Assembly: GCA_943370145.1 (NCBI GenBank)
Contig: CALRPY020000052.1
Span: 1 to 31,159, forward strand
Source: Ga0077536 sp943370145
Lineage (GTDB): Bacteria > Pseudomonadota > Gammaproteobacteria > Ga0077536
Direction: 5' to 3'
DNA: 31,159 nucleotides
Part shown: positions 7,469-15,834 of the stretch, in pieces
Position numbering within the stretch: position 1 is the stretch's first letter
Layout: every line of letters begins with the position of its first letter
Position numbers and translations under genes: made by a program
The notes under the pieces: model-generated
The model's input: the letters and a program-made list of their open reading frames with translations, nothing else
Told to the model about the DNA's origin: nothing
The model's database searches: none

Positions 7469-9919
7469 TCAGAAAGGCAGCGTCAGCGACGGGTCCACCG
7501 CGTGCAGCAGCTCGCGGAACCGTCCCTGGATGGCTTCCAGCGCGTGGGCGTCGTCGCCCTCGAAACGCAGCACGATGCTCGGCGTCGTGTTGGACGGCCG
7601 CACCAGGCCCCAGCTGTCGGCGAGGTCGACACGCAGGCCGTCGATGTCGGTGATCGTCGCGTCGGGGAAAGCGGCGGCCTGTTTGAGCTGCTCCATGAAT
7701 TCGGCGTGCCGCGATTCCGGCATGTCGATGCGCAGCTCGGGCGTCGCGACCCCGCCGGGCAGGCTCGCGAAGACCTGTTCGGGGGGGACGTCGGCATTGA
7801 CGAGGATCTCGAGCAGGCGCGCGGCGGCATACAGCGCATCGTCGAAACCGTACCAGCGTTCCTTGAAACAGATGTGGCCACTCATCTCGCCACCGAGCAG
7901 GGCGCCGGTCTCCCGCATCTTCGACTTGATCAGCGAATGGCCGGTCTTCCACATCAGGGGCTCGCCGCCGGCCTCGCGAATCACGTCGGCGAGGCGTCCC
8001 GAGCATTTGACGTCGTAGACGATTTTCGCGCCCGGATTGCGCGACAGCACGTCGCGCGCGAACAGCATCAGCTGGCGATCGGCCCAGATGATGTTGCCGG
8101 CCCGGTCGACGACGCCCAGGCGGTCGCCGTCGCCGTCGAACGCGAGCCCCAGGTCGGCGTCCTCGTGCCTGACCAGCAGGATCAGGTCTTCGAGGTTGGC
8201 CGGTTCGCTGGGGTCCGGATGATGGTTCGGGAACTCGCCGTCGACTTCGCAGTAGAGTTCAATCACGTCATGTCCGATTGCGCGCAGGATGTGCGGCGCG
8301 ACGATGCCCGGCACGCCGTTGCCGCAGTCGACGACGACCTTCAGTTCGCGCCCCAGGGAAACCGGGATTTCCTCGCTGACCCGGCGGATGTAGTCGGGAA
8401 CGATTTCAAGGTGCTGCAGGCTGCCCTGGCCGCTCGTGTAGTCCTGCTGCTCGATGCGACGGCGTATGGCCTGGATGGCGTCACCGCTCAGCGCCTGGCC
8501 GTTCATGACGATCTTCAGGCCGTTGTACTCGGGCGGATTGTGGCTGCCGGTGACCATCACGCCGGTGCGCGTGTCGAGATAGTGGGTCGCGAAGTACAGC
8601 ACGGGCGTCGGGGTCAGCCCGATGTCGACGACGTCGCGGCCGGACGCGAGCAGGCCCTGCACCAGGGACTCCTGCAGCGACACGCTGGACAGCCGCCCAT
8701 CACGGGCGACGACCACGGTCTGCTGCCCGAGGGCATGGGCCTCGGACCCGATCGCGAGGCCGATCTGGACGACCGCATCATTGGTCAGCGAACCGCCGAC
8801 GACGCCGCGGATGTCATAGCTGCGAAAGATCACGGGGTCGATCGGCCCCCCGCGCGCGGGTGCCTGCGGCGGCGGGGCCTGCATGACGACCGTGGTCTCG
8901 GCCGCCGGCACTTCGGCCGTCGCGACGAACTCGGGCCTCGGCGCCCTGGGCTTCGGCGCTGCGACCTTCGCGCCCGGCAGAAGACCCTCCAGGCCCGGAT
9001 AGTCCCCAGCCATGATCGCGCGCACCGCGCCCTGGAAATCGGTTGCGAGCTGCGCCTCGGTCGCGCCAGCCACCCCGCGCCGGCGGCGCAGGAACACCGC
9101 CACGAGGGCGACGACGGCAAGGGCCCCGGCCGGCAGGGCGAGGCCGTCGATGGCGAATCCGGCCCCGTCTCCGGCAGCGCCCTCGCGCCGCCGCAGCACG
9201 AGTTGCCAGGTCGTGCCGGGCACCGCCGCATGGGCGAGGTCGATCCGCCCGTCCCCGCCATTCGCCTGCTTCGCGATGATCATCGGCGGCGCGCCCTGCA
9301 CCGACTGCCGCACCTCGACCTGCAGCGTGCCGCCCTCGAGTGCGGCGACCACCTCGCGCACGCGCTCCGGCGCGAGCGCGAGGTGCAGGAAACCGACCGG
9401 CGTGCCGACCGGCGGCACGCGGCGCACCAGGGCGATGTGTTCGTCGGGGGTGCCACCGAGGTGCAGTTCGGCGTTGACCGGCGCTTCCTGCGCCGCGGAC
9501 CGGCGGAACAGGTCGATTGCCGCATAGGTCAGCGGCGGGTGGCTCGCGGTGTCGGGTTCCACGGTCCCGGCAGGCATCAGCCGCAACAGGCGTGCGCCCG
9601 GCACGGTGGACGTCAGCTCCGCGCCGAGCTGTTGCCGGCGCGCCGGATCGCCGTGCGTCAGGGCATCGACGATCTTCGGATCCTCCGCGTAACGCTCGAG
9701 GATTCCACTGCTTTCCTTCAGCACGTCCGCGACCCGCGCGGCGAACTGCTTCGCCTGCGTCGCGTGCGCCAGCGCTTCCTCGGCGAAGTGCGCCTCGACG
9801 CGACGCTGGTAGGCAGCGCCGAGCGCATACAGGCCACCGCCAAGCGCGACGACGAGCAGGCCGGCCGCTACCGCCCGCTTCGGCACGCGGCGGATCAGTT
9901 CAGGCGGACGGGCCGGCAT
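7469..9919 (-). CDS. algC: Membrane-anchored phosphomannomutase/phosphoglucomutase (AlgC type)
   Basis: Interconverts mannose or glucose 6- and 1-phosphates for polysaccharide and LPS precursors. The 816-residue protein has two parts. Residues ~1-350 hold a membrane helix (~14-34), a predicted periplasmic region with a helix rich in Ala and a beta domain, a second helix (~265-283, before FLRRRRG), and a proline-rich linker. From ~358 comes a complete alpha-D-phosphohexomutase: YDIRG, catalytic Ser459 in TGSHNP, metal-binding Asp595/597/599 in DGDGDR, the sugar-binding GEMSGH, and the phosphate-binding RPSNTTP. The ATG lies 20 bp inside coaBC; a GTG at 9886 is an alternative that avoids the overlap. 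No clear ribosome site is visible for either. Confidence 0.93.
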   Translation of the reverse strand: MPARPPELIRRVPKRAVAAGLLVVALGGGLYALGAAYQRRVEAHFAEEALAHATQAKQFAARVADVLKESSGILERYAEDPKIVDALTHGDPARRQQLGAELTSTVPGARLLRLMPAGTVEPDTASHPPLTYAAIDLFRRSAAQEAPVNAELHLGGTPDEHIALVRRVPPVGTPVGFLHLALAPERVREVVAALEGGTLQVEVRQSVQGAPPMIIAKQANGGDGRIDLAHAAVPGTTWQLVLRRREGAAGDGAGFAIDGLALPAGALAVVALVAVFLRRRRGVAGATEAQLATDFQGAVRAIMAGDYPGLEGLLPGAKVAAPKPRAPRPEFVATAEVPAAETTVVMQAPPPQAPARGGPIDPVIFRSYDIRGVVGGSLTNDAVVQIGLAIGSEAHALGQQTVVVARDGRLSSVSLQESLVQGLLASGRDVVDIGLTPTPVLYFATHYLDTRTGVMVTGSHNPPEYNGLKIVMNGQALSGDAIQAIRRRIEQQDYTSGQGSLQHLEIVPDYIRRVSEEIPVSLGRELKVVVDCGNGVPGIVAPHILRAIGHDVIELYCEVDGEFPNHHPDPSEPANLEDLILLVRHEDADLGLAFDGDGDRLGVVDRAGNIIWADRQLMLFARDVLSRNPGAKIVYDVKCSGRLADVIREAGGEPLMWKTGHSLIKSKMRETGALLGGEMSGHICFKERWYGFDDALYAAARLLEILVNADVPPEQVFASLPGGVATPELRIDMPESRHAEFMEQLKQAAAFPDATITDIDGLRVDLADSWGLVRPSNTTPSIVLRFEGDDAHALEAIQGRFRELLHAVDPSLTLPF

Positions 9920-11114
9920 CGGCGTGGTAGCGGTCGGCGACCAGGGCTATGAGCTCGCGCGCGAGCGTGTGTTTGGACGCTTTTCCAAGCAGCTTTTCTC
10001 CCCCTTGCCAGAACACGCTGAGATCGTTGTCGTCGCTTTCGAACCCCGTGCCGGGGCGGCCGACGAGGTTGGCGGCGATCATGTCCAGCGACTTCGCTGC
10101 GAGCTTGCCTCGCGCGTATTCCGCCAGTCGCTCGGTTTCCGCGGCAAAGCCGACGGTGAACGGGGCATCGGCACGCGCGGCGACGGTCTTCAGTATATCC
10201 CGGGTGGGTTCGAGCACGAGCGTGAGCGCCGCACCCTCCTTCTTCACTTTCTGTGTCGCAGGCGCGCTGACCGTGTAGTCGGCGACGGCGGCGCTCGCGA
10301 TGAAGATGTCGCAGGCGTCGACCCGGGCGAGCACCGCATCGAACATCTCGGCGGCACTGGTGACCCCGACGAATTCGCAGCCGGGCGGTGTTGCGAGCCG
10401 CGTCGGGCCGCTGACCAGCGTGACCGCGGCACCGGCCGCGCGCGCGGCGGCCGCGACCGCGTAACCCATCTTGCCGGAGCTGCGATTGGTGATGAAACGC
10501 ACCGGGTCGATGGGCTCCTGGGTCGGTCCCGCCGTAAGCAGCACCCTGAGTCCGGCGAGCGCATCGGAGCCGAGCGCCTGCGCCGCGGCGTCGACGATCT
10601 CAGCCGGCTCGGCCATCCGGCCGGGCCCGGTTTCGCCGCAGGCCTGTTCCCCGCTCCCCGGCCCGCACATCAGGACACCCCGCCGCCGCAGCACGGCGAC
10701 GTTGTCGCAGGTCGCGGGATTTGCCCACATGAGCCGGTTCATCGCCGGCGCGACGAGCAGCGGCGCCGCGGTCGCGAGGCACAGCGTGCTCGGCAGGTCG
10801 TCGGCGAGGCCGGCGGCCAGCCGCGCGATGAAATCGGCCGAGGCGGGCGCGACCACCACGAGCTCGGCCCAGCGCGCGAGTTCGATATGACCCATCGCCG
10901 CTTCGGCCGCGCTGTCCAGCAGATCGACATGGACCGGGGCGCCGGAAACCGCCTGGAAAGTCAGTGGGCGCACGAATTCGGTGGCGGCGCGCGTCATCAC
11001 CACGCGCACCTCGGCGCCGGCCGCGCGCAGCCTGCGCACGAGGTCGGGTGCCTTGTACGCGGCGATGCCGCCCGTCACGATGACGCAGATTTGTCTGTGC
11101 GCGAGCGAACTCAT
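9900..11114 (-). CDS. coaBC: Bifunctional phosphopantothenoylcysteine decarboxylase / synthetase
   Basis: Carries out two steps of coenzyme A synthesis: CTP-dependent joining of 4'-phosphopantothenate to cysteine (CoaB, C-terminal) and FMN-dependent decarboxylation (CoaC, N-terminal). The start at 11114 gives MSSLAHRQICVIVTGGIAAYK, the normal flavoprotein N-terminus; the frame is open much further upstream, but that DNA is radC read backwards. CoaC landmarks are HIELARWAE, APASADF, APAMNRLMW and the GEQACGETGPGRM loop with the active-site Cys. CoaB begins around LLTAGPTQEPIDPVRFITN and includes the KVKKEG lysine region. The protein is 404 residues. It is divergent from radC and overlaps algC. 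Confidence 0.96.
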   Translation of the reverse strand: MSSLAHRQICVIVTGGIAAYKAPDLVRRLRAAGAEVRVVMTRAATEFVRPLTFQAVSGAPVHVDLLDSAAEAAMGHIELARWAELVVVAPASADFIARLAAGLADDLPSTLCLATAAPLLVAPAMNRLMWANPATCDNVAVLRRRGVLMCGPGSGEQACGETGPGRMAEPAEIVDAAAQALGSDALAGLRVLLTAGPTQEPIDPVRFITNRSSGKMGYAVAAAARAAGAAVTLVSGPTRLATPPGCEFVGVTSAAEMFDAVLARVDACDIFIASAAVADYTVSAPATQKVKKEGAALTLVLEPTRDILKTVAARADAPFTVGFAAETERLAEYARGKLAAKSLDMIAANLVGRPGTGFESDDNDLSVFWQGGEKLLGKASKHTLARELIALVADRYHADAGPSA

Positions 11115-11219
11115 ATGCTGGCGTGGTTGTGATACGCGCTCGATTGTACCCCAAGGATCGGGGCCTTCCGCGCGTCGAAGCATAGCCCAGACTTCAGTCA
11201 CTTGAACAAGGATGTTGAT

Positions 11220-11894
11220 ATGGCGATCAAGGAATGGCCGGCCCCCGAGCGGCCGCGCGAGCGGCTGCTCGCACTGGGCCCGGCGGCCCTCACCGATGCC
11301 GAGCTCCTGGCCCTGCTGCTCCGACACGGCACCCCGGGGCGCGATGCCGTGGGCCTCGCTCGCGAACTCCTGGGCTCGACGCGCGGCCTGCGGCGGCTGG
11401 TGGAGTTGCCGTTGCAGGCCTTCACCGCGCTGCCCGGGCTCGGCACCGCACGTTACGCCGAGCTGCACGCGGCGCTCGAGCTCTCGCGCCGTTACCTGCG
11501 CGAAGGCCTCGAGCGGCCGGGTCCGATCGGCGGACCCGAGGGGGCGAAGGACTACCTGCTCGCGCAGTTCAAGCCGCTGCAGCGGGAAGTCTTCGCCTGC
11601 CTGTTCCTCGACACGCGACACCAGCTGATCGCGTTCGAGATCCTGTTCTACGGCACGCTCGACGCAACCACCGTCCATCCGCGGGAGGTCGTCAAGCGCG
11701 TCCTGGAACTCAATGCGGCGGCGGTGATCCTGGCCCACAACCACCCGTCCGGGGTGGCCGAACCCAGCCATGCCGACCAGGCCCTGACCCGCCGGCTCAG
11801 CGAGGCGCTGGCCCTGGTCGACGTGCGCGTGCTCGACCATATCGTCGCCGGCGATCGTCAGGCGGTGTCGTTCGCGGACCGGGGCTGGTTGTGA
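11220..11894 (+). CDS. radC: RadC family JAB/MPN-domain protein
   Basis: A 224-residue protein with an N-terminal helix-hairpin-helix-like region (LTDAELLALLLRHG, FTALPGLGTARYAEL) and a C-terminal JAB metalloprotease-like domain containing the HNHPSG...D zinc motif and the conserved HPREVVKRVLELNAAA helix. Once linked to DNA repair, RadC's true function is unresolved. The ATG at 11220 is chosen because AAGGA ends 7 nt upstream; an upstream TTG at 11202 is the alternative. It is divergent from coaBC, the standard arrangement in gammaproteobacteria. Confidence 0.94.
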   Translation: MAIKEWPAPERPRERLLALGPAALTDAELLALLLRHGTPGRDAVGLARELLGSTRGLRRLVELPLQAFTALPGLGTARYAELHAALELSRRYLREGLERPGPIGGPEGAKDYLLAQFKPLQREVFACLFLDTRHQLIAFEILFYGTLDATTVHPREVVKRVLELNAAAVILAHNHPSGVAEPSHADQALTRRLSEALALVDVRVLDHIVAGDRQAVSFADRGWL

Positions 11895-11907
11895 ATCCCG
11901 CAAAGGC

Positions 11908-11936
11908 TTGGATCGCCGACGGAAAACGGCTAGGAT
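11908..11936 (+). promoter_or_regulatory. Candidate promoter for rpmB-rpmG
   Basis: TTGGAT at 11908-11913 and TAGGAT at 11931-11936 are 17 bp apart, and the -10 box is followed by a GC-rich discriminator (CCGCGCC), as expected for a growth-rate-controlled ribosomal promoter. The predicted start near 11943 gives a leader of ~32 nt. The -35 match is weak (three of six). Confidence 0.45.
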
Positions 11937-11974
11937 CCGCGCCCCGCTCATTAGAACAGATAGGCACGAGTGTC

Positions 11975-12211
11975 ATGTCCAGAGTCTGCCAAGTAACCGG
12001 CAAGGGCCCGTTGACCGGTAACAACGTGTCCCACGCGAACAACAAGACGCGCCGGCGCTACCTGCCGAACCTGCAGAGCCACCGTATCTGGGTGGACAGC
12101 GAGCAGCGCTTCGTGACCCTGCGGGTCAGCTGCCGCGGGCTGCGCATCATCGACAAACGCGGCATCGACGCGGTCCTCAAGGACCTGCGCGCCCGCGGCG
12201 AACAGGTCTGA
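11975..12211 (+). CDS. rpmB: 50S ribosomal protein L28
   Basis: A 78-residue basic protein of the large ribosomal subunit. The N-terminus SRVCQVTGKGPLTGNNVSHANNKTRRR is diagnostic, as is the LRVSCRGLRIIDKRG segment. The single N-terminal Cys does not form a zinc site, so this is the zinc-independent form. The frame is open far upstream, but only the ATG at 11975 gives the family N-terminus. It is followed 8 bp later by rpmG, the usual rpmB-rpmG pair. Confidence 0.97.
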   Translation: MSRVCQVTGKGPLTGNNVSHANNKTRRRYLPNLQSHRIWVDSEQRFVTLRVSCRGLRIIDKRGIDAVLKDLRARGEQV

Positions 12212-12219
12212 GGTGAACC

Positions 12220-12375
12220 ATGCAGGACAAGATCAAGCTGAATTCGAGCGCCGGCACCGGCCACTTCTACACGACGACGAAGAACAAGCGTAACAACCCG
12301 GAAAAGCTCGAGCGCCTGAAGTACGACCCGGTCGTGCGCAAGCACGTCAAGTACACCGAGGGCAAGATCAAGTAG
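12220..12375 (+). CDS. rpmG: 50S ribosomal protein L33
   Basis: A 51-residue ribosomal protein. Reading from the ATG at 12220, it contains KIKLNSSAGTGHFYTTTKNK and ends in VKYTEGKIK, the standard L33 pattern. The CxxC pairs of zinc-binding L33 are absent, so this is the zinc-free paralogue. A GAGGTGA sequence lies just before the start and overlaps the rpmB stop, suggesting coupled translation. A strong terminator follows 38 bp after the stop. Confidence 0.97.
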   Translation: MQDKIKLNSSAGTGHFYTTTKNKRNNPEKLERLKYDPVVRKHVKYTEGKIK

Positions 12376-12413
12376 CCTCGGCGCCCGGCCCGGCCATCGT
12401 GTCGGGGAGCATG

Positions 12414-12439
12414 AAAAAGCCCGCAAGCGCGGGCTTTTT
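12414..12439. terminator. Bidirectional rho-independent terminator
   Basis: AAAAA, then a perfect stem GCCCGC / GCGGGC (12419-12424 with 12429-12434) around an AAGC loop, then TTTTT. The A-run and T-run make it work in both directions, serving rpmB-rpmG from the left and the convergent desaturase gene (stop at 12468) from the right. Confidence 0.93.
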
Positions 12440-12467
12440 CTTTGCCTGACCGCGGCACCCGCGCGGC

Positions 12468-13652
12468 TCAGCCCGCGAGGCGATACCCGCGCAGGCGCAG
12501 CGCGAAATCCTCGAGCGCCGCAATGCCGGTCTGTTCCGCCTGCTGACACCATTCCTGCAGGCTCTGGAGCAAGCGCTCCTGCGTCGCCTGGCGTTCGTTG
12601 AACAATGCGGCGAGCTGCCGGTGGAACTGGTAGACGGTTGCGAGGGCCTTGCTGTGCGCGAGCCCCTGCACGAGGCGGGCACGATCGTGTTCGCCGAGCA
12701 GCAGATCGGTACGGTAGATGAGGCGTTTCAGGGGCTTCAACGAGGCGCGGATGGCATCGTCGGCGCGCGCGATCTCGTCCTTGTGCACCGGGTGGACGAC
12801 ACGCCGCGCGTAGTCGGCGAGCACGTGCACGTGACTGGCAACGACCGTGCGCACAGTGTCGATATCGATGTGCGGCTTCGGCACGTCGACGACCGGCGCC
12901 AGCGCGACCTTCTTGACCTCGGCCAGGCCCAGCACTTCGAGTGCGCGGATGTAGGCCCAACCCAGATCGAACTCCCATGGCCGCAGCGAGAACTTCGCCG
13001 AACTCGCGAACGCATGATGGTTGTTGTGGAGTTCCTCGCCGCCGATGAGCAGGCCCCACGGGGTGATGTTCGTCGAGGTATCGCTGGTTTCAAAGTTGCG
13101 ATATCCGGCCCAATGGCCGAGGCCGTTGATGACGCCGGCCGCGAATATCGGGATCCACATCATCTGTACCGCCCAGATCGTCAGGCCCAGCGGCCCGAAC
13201 AGCAGCAGGTCCGCGACCAGCATCAGGCTCACGCCCAGCACCTCGTGACGCGCATACAGGTTGCGTTCGAGCCAGTCGTCGGGCGTGCCGTGTCCGTACT
13301 TGGCGAGCGTCTGCGGGTTGTTCGCCTCGACGCGATAGAGTTCCGCGCCCTCGGTCAGGACCTTGCGCAGGCCGTAGACCTGCGGGCTGTGCGGATCGCC
13401 GGGCTGCTCGACAAACGCGTGATGCTTGCGGTGGACGGCGGTCCAGGCCTTCGTCGACATGCCGGTCGTGAGCCACAGCCAGGCGCGGAAACAGTGGCTG
13501 ACGGCGGGATGCAGGTTCAGCGCACGATGGGCCTGGTGCCGATGCAGATAAACGGTGACGCCGACGATCGTCAGGTGGGTGAACCCCAGGGCGACGGCCA
13601 CATAGCCCCACCACGGCAGGGGGACGAAACCGCTAAAACCAAGCACATTCAT
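12468..13652 (-). CDS. Acyl-CoA/acyl-lipid desaturase (DesB/Ole1-like)
   Basis: An integral-membrane di-iron enzyme that introduces a cis double bond into saturated acyl chains. The three histidine boxes are present: HRHQAH (37-42), HRKHH (74-78) and HNNHH (209-213), each flanked by hydrophobic segments typical of four membrane helices. The 394-residue length includes ~130 residues after the catalytic part, helical and rich in Arg and Gln, as in the Pseudomonas DesB type of acyl-CoA delta-9 desaturase. Start choice is uncertain: the ATG at 13652 is used, but a GTG one codon upstream sits better relative to the AGAGGT ribosome site. It ends towards a shared terminator. Confidence 0.9.
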   Translation of the reverse strand: MNVLGFSGFVPLPWWGYVAVALGFTHLTIVGVTVYLHRHQAHRALNLHPAVSHCFRAWLWLTTGMSTKAWTAVHRKHHAFVEQPGDPHSPQVYGLRKVLTEGAELYRVEANNPQTLAKYGHGTPDDWLERNLYARHEVLGVSLMLVADLLLFGPLGLTIWAVQMMWIPIFAAGVINGLGHWAGYRNFETSDTSTNITPWGLLIGGEELHNNHHAFASSAKFSLRPWEFDLGWAYIRALEVLGLAEVKKVALAPVVDVPKPHIDIDTVRTVVASHVHVLADYARRVVHPVHKDEIARADDAIRASLKPLKRLIYRTDLLLGEHDRARLVQGLAHSKALATVYQFHRQLAALFNERQATQERLLQSLQEWCQQAEQTGIAALEDFALRLRGYRLAG

Positions 13653-13697
13653 CACGTTGGGAATACCTCTGGAGGAATCGACGCGAATCTTCGCCGA

Positions 13698-15707
13698 TCA
13701 GGCGAAAGACACGCAATGCGACTTCGACAGCTTGAGGTTGCGAAGTTCATCGGCGACGAGCCACCAGCCGGGCGCGACCCAGGTCGTGCTGGTATCGTCG
13801 ATGACGAGCAGCGGGCCAGTGAACGTGCGGCCGATCGGAAGCCGCGCGCGGCGCCACACCGGCACGATGCCGATGCCGTGCACCTCGGCGCTTTCTTCGT
13901 CCGCCTCGGGGACCACGGCGGGATCAGGATCACGCGGCAGCACGCGCAGCGGTGCCGGGGCCTGCAGCCGGGCACGCACGGCGACAATCTGGACCGCGCG
14001 GTCGAGGCGGTGGCCATAGCGCTGTTCGTGGGCGGCGTGAAATCCAGCCGCCGCGCTGTCCGCGCCCGTCCACGGCTGGTTCAGGGTCGAGGACTGGCCC
14101 TCGTAGCAGAGGTCGACACTCAGCTTGACGATCACCCGCGCCGGGTCCGCGCCCTCCGCGGCGAGTTCATCGAGTCCGGTGGCGACCAGCGCGTCCAGCA
14201 TCGCCTCGACCTCGCAGTCGTCGATGACGTCGAGGGAACGACGCAGGCTCGCCGAAAGCTGGCGGCCGGGACCGACCGCCAGCATGCCGAGCGCCGAGAG
14301 CACCCCGGCCGAGGCCGGCACCAGCGCGGCGCGCATGCCGAGGCTGTCGGCCAGTTCGCAGACGTGCAGCCCCCCCGCGCCACCGAAGGACAGCAGGGTC
14401 GCCGCGCGCGGGTCGCTGCCGCGCGCGACTGAAATCACGCGCAACGCCTGGTGCATGTGGGCGTTCGCCAGGTCGATGACCCCCTGTGCGGCCTCGACGA
14501 TCGAGATACCGCCCAGCGCCGCGGCGAGCGGCGCGAAAGCACGGGCTGCGGCGTCACGGTCGAGCGGCAGCGAGCCGGCGAGACGGGCGCATGCCGGCAG
14601 GCGTCCGAGCACGACGTGCGCGTCGGTCACGGTCGGTCGAGTGCCGCCGAGCCCGTAGCAGGCAGGCCCCGGCTGCGCACCTGCGGAGGCCGGCCCGACA
14701 TGCAGCAGGCCGCCCGGATCGACGGTCGCGAGCGAGCCGCCGCCGGCGCCGATCGTGTGCAGGTCGACCATCGGCACGCCCACCGGATAGGGCCCGATCC
14801 GACCCTCGGTGGTCAGCCCCAGGTCGCCGTCGATCAGCGCGACGTCGGTGGATGTGCCGCCCATGTCGAAGGTGAGGACTTGCTCACAGCCGGCGAGGCC
14901 CGCCACGAGGCGCGCTGCCTGCAGGCCGCCGGCCGGCCCGGACAGCAACAGGTTCACGGCGTGACGTCCGGCGTAGGCAGGCGCGCAGGCCAGCCCCGAG
15001 CTCTGCATCACGGTGAGGCGGGCGGGGGCGACGGCGCGCTCGAGCCGCGCGAGGTAGCCCTGCATCAGCGGTCCGACATAGGCGTTGAGCCAGGTGGCCA
15101 CGCCGCGCTCGTACTCGCGGATCTCGGGCAGGATGTCCACCGAGCACGAGATGAAGAGCTCGGGCGGCAGCGCCGCCTCGAGCGCGGTCGCGATGATGCG
15201 CTCGAAGGTCGGGTCAAGGAAGGAGAACAACAGGTCGATGGCCACTGCGGACGGGGCGAGCGCCGCCAGCCGCGTCACGAGTTGGTCGAGATCCTCCGCG
15301 CTCAGCGGGTCGACGACCTCGCCGTGCGCGCCGAGGCGGCCGCCCGTTTCGAGGCAGAGTTCGGCGGGCACGGGCGGTGGCGTGGCGACCGGCTGGAGGT
15401 TGTACAGCTCCTGCCTCGCCTGGCGGCCTATCGTCAGCAGATCGCCAAAGCCGCGATTGGTGATGAAGGCGGTGCGCGCGCCCTTGCCCTCGAGCACCGC
15501 GTTGGTGGCGACGGTCGAGCCGTGCACGAGCGCGAGGGGGGAGCGCAGCGTCCCGGGCTCGAGGTCCAGCGCCGCCATGCCGCGCAGGATGGCGCGTTCG
15601 GGCGCGTCGGGCGTCGAGAGCTCCTTGTGGATGCGCAAGCTCCGTCCGTCGAACAGCACGAAGTCGGTGAACGTGCCGCCGGTGTCGATGCCGAGCAACC
15701 TGCTCAT
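13698..15707 (-). CDS. Hydantoinase A / 5-oxoprolinase family protein (orphan)
   Basis: A 669-residue ATP-dependent amidohydrolase subunit of the HyuA type. The N-terminal phosphate motif GIDTGGTFTDF (residues ~6-16), the HGSTVATNAVLEGKG segment and a second nucleotide motif, FDMGGTSTDVALI, define the family. HyuA normally works with HyuB on hydantoins, 5-oxoproline or related lactams; no hyuB is adjacent, so the substrate is unknown. Many HyuA-only proteins are annotated generically. The ATG at 15707 is chosen because it gives the conserved MSRLLGIDTGGTF start; the frame continues upstream without conservation. The desaturase lies 45 bp downstream on the same strand, and the ABC operon is divergent. 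Confidence 0.9.
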   Translation of the reverse strand: MSRLLGIDTGGTFTDFVLFDGRSLRIHKELSTPDAPERAILRGMAALDLEPGTLRSPLALVHGSTVATNAVLEGKGARTAFITNRGFGDLLTIGRQARQELYNLQPVATPPPVPAELCLETGGRLGAHGEVVDPLSAEDLDQLVTRLAALAPSAVAIDLLFSFLDPTFERIIATALEAALPPELFISCSVDILPEIREYERGVATWLNAYVGPLMQGYLARLERAVAPARLTVMQSSGLACAPAYAGRHAVNLLLSGPAGGLQAARLVAGLAGCEQVLTFDMGGTSTDVALIDGDLGLTTEGRIGPYPVGVPMVDLHTIGAGGGSLATVDPGGLLHVGPASAGAQPGPACYGLGGTRPTVTDAHVVLGRLPACARLAGSLPLDRDAAARAFAPLAAALGGISIVEAAQGVIDLANAHMHQALRVISVARGSDPRAATLLSFGGAGGLHVCELADSLGMRAALVPASAGVLSALGMLAVGPGRQLSASLRRSLDVIDDCEVEAMLDALVATGLDELAAEGADPARVIVKLSVDLCYEGQSSTLNQPWTGADSAAAGFHAAHEQRYGHRLDRAVQIVAVRARLQAPAPLRVLPRDPDPAVVPEADEESAEVHGIGIVPVWRRARLPIGRTFTGPLLVIDDTSTTWVAPGWWLVADELRNLKLSKSHCVSFA

Positions 15708-15796
15708 CGGCCGCGCGCGACGGCTTGCGCCCCGGCTGTCATCATCTGTCTGGTCCCCAGTTGTGGAAAGTGGCCATGCGTCCCGACGACCGCGCC

Positions 15797-15825
15797 TTGG
15801 CAGCGTCTGGCGGCTTGCCAATAAT
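15797..15825 (+). promoter_or_regulatory. Strong candidate sigma-70 promoter, possibly leaderless, for the ABC operon
   Basis: TTGGCA at 15797-15802 and AATAAT at 15820-15825 are separated by exactly 17 bp; each box matches the consensus at five of six positions, the best promoter match in the window. Transcription would begin near 15832, three bases before the annotated ATG at 15835, and no Shine-Dalgarno precedes that ATG. Either the mRNA is leaderless, or translation starts at the TTG at 15853, which has AGGA seven bases upstream. Confidence 0.6.
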
Positions 15826-15834
15826 AGCCCGCAC

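Noticed and set aside
7424..9952. A very long plus-strand open frame of over 800 codons opposite algC.
   Set aside because: It mirrors algC codon periodicity in GC-rich DNA and shows no recognisable domain; the minus-strand gene has all catalytic motifs.
11140..11160. A TACAAT box upstream of coaBC on the minus strand.
   Set aside because: No acceptable -35 box at 16-18 bp; left out as a promoter.
9900..11951. The coaBC frame stays open far upstream, giving a protein of over 680 residues.
   Set aside because: The extra part is radC read antisense; the conserved CoaC N-terminus begins at 11114.
12621..15824. Several long plus-strand open frames opposite the desaturase and hydantoinase genes.
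   Set aside because: Arg/His/Asp-rich translations without motifs, typical antisense shadows at high GC.
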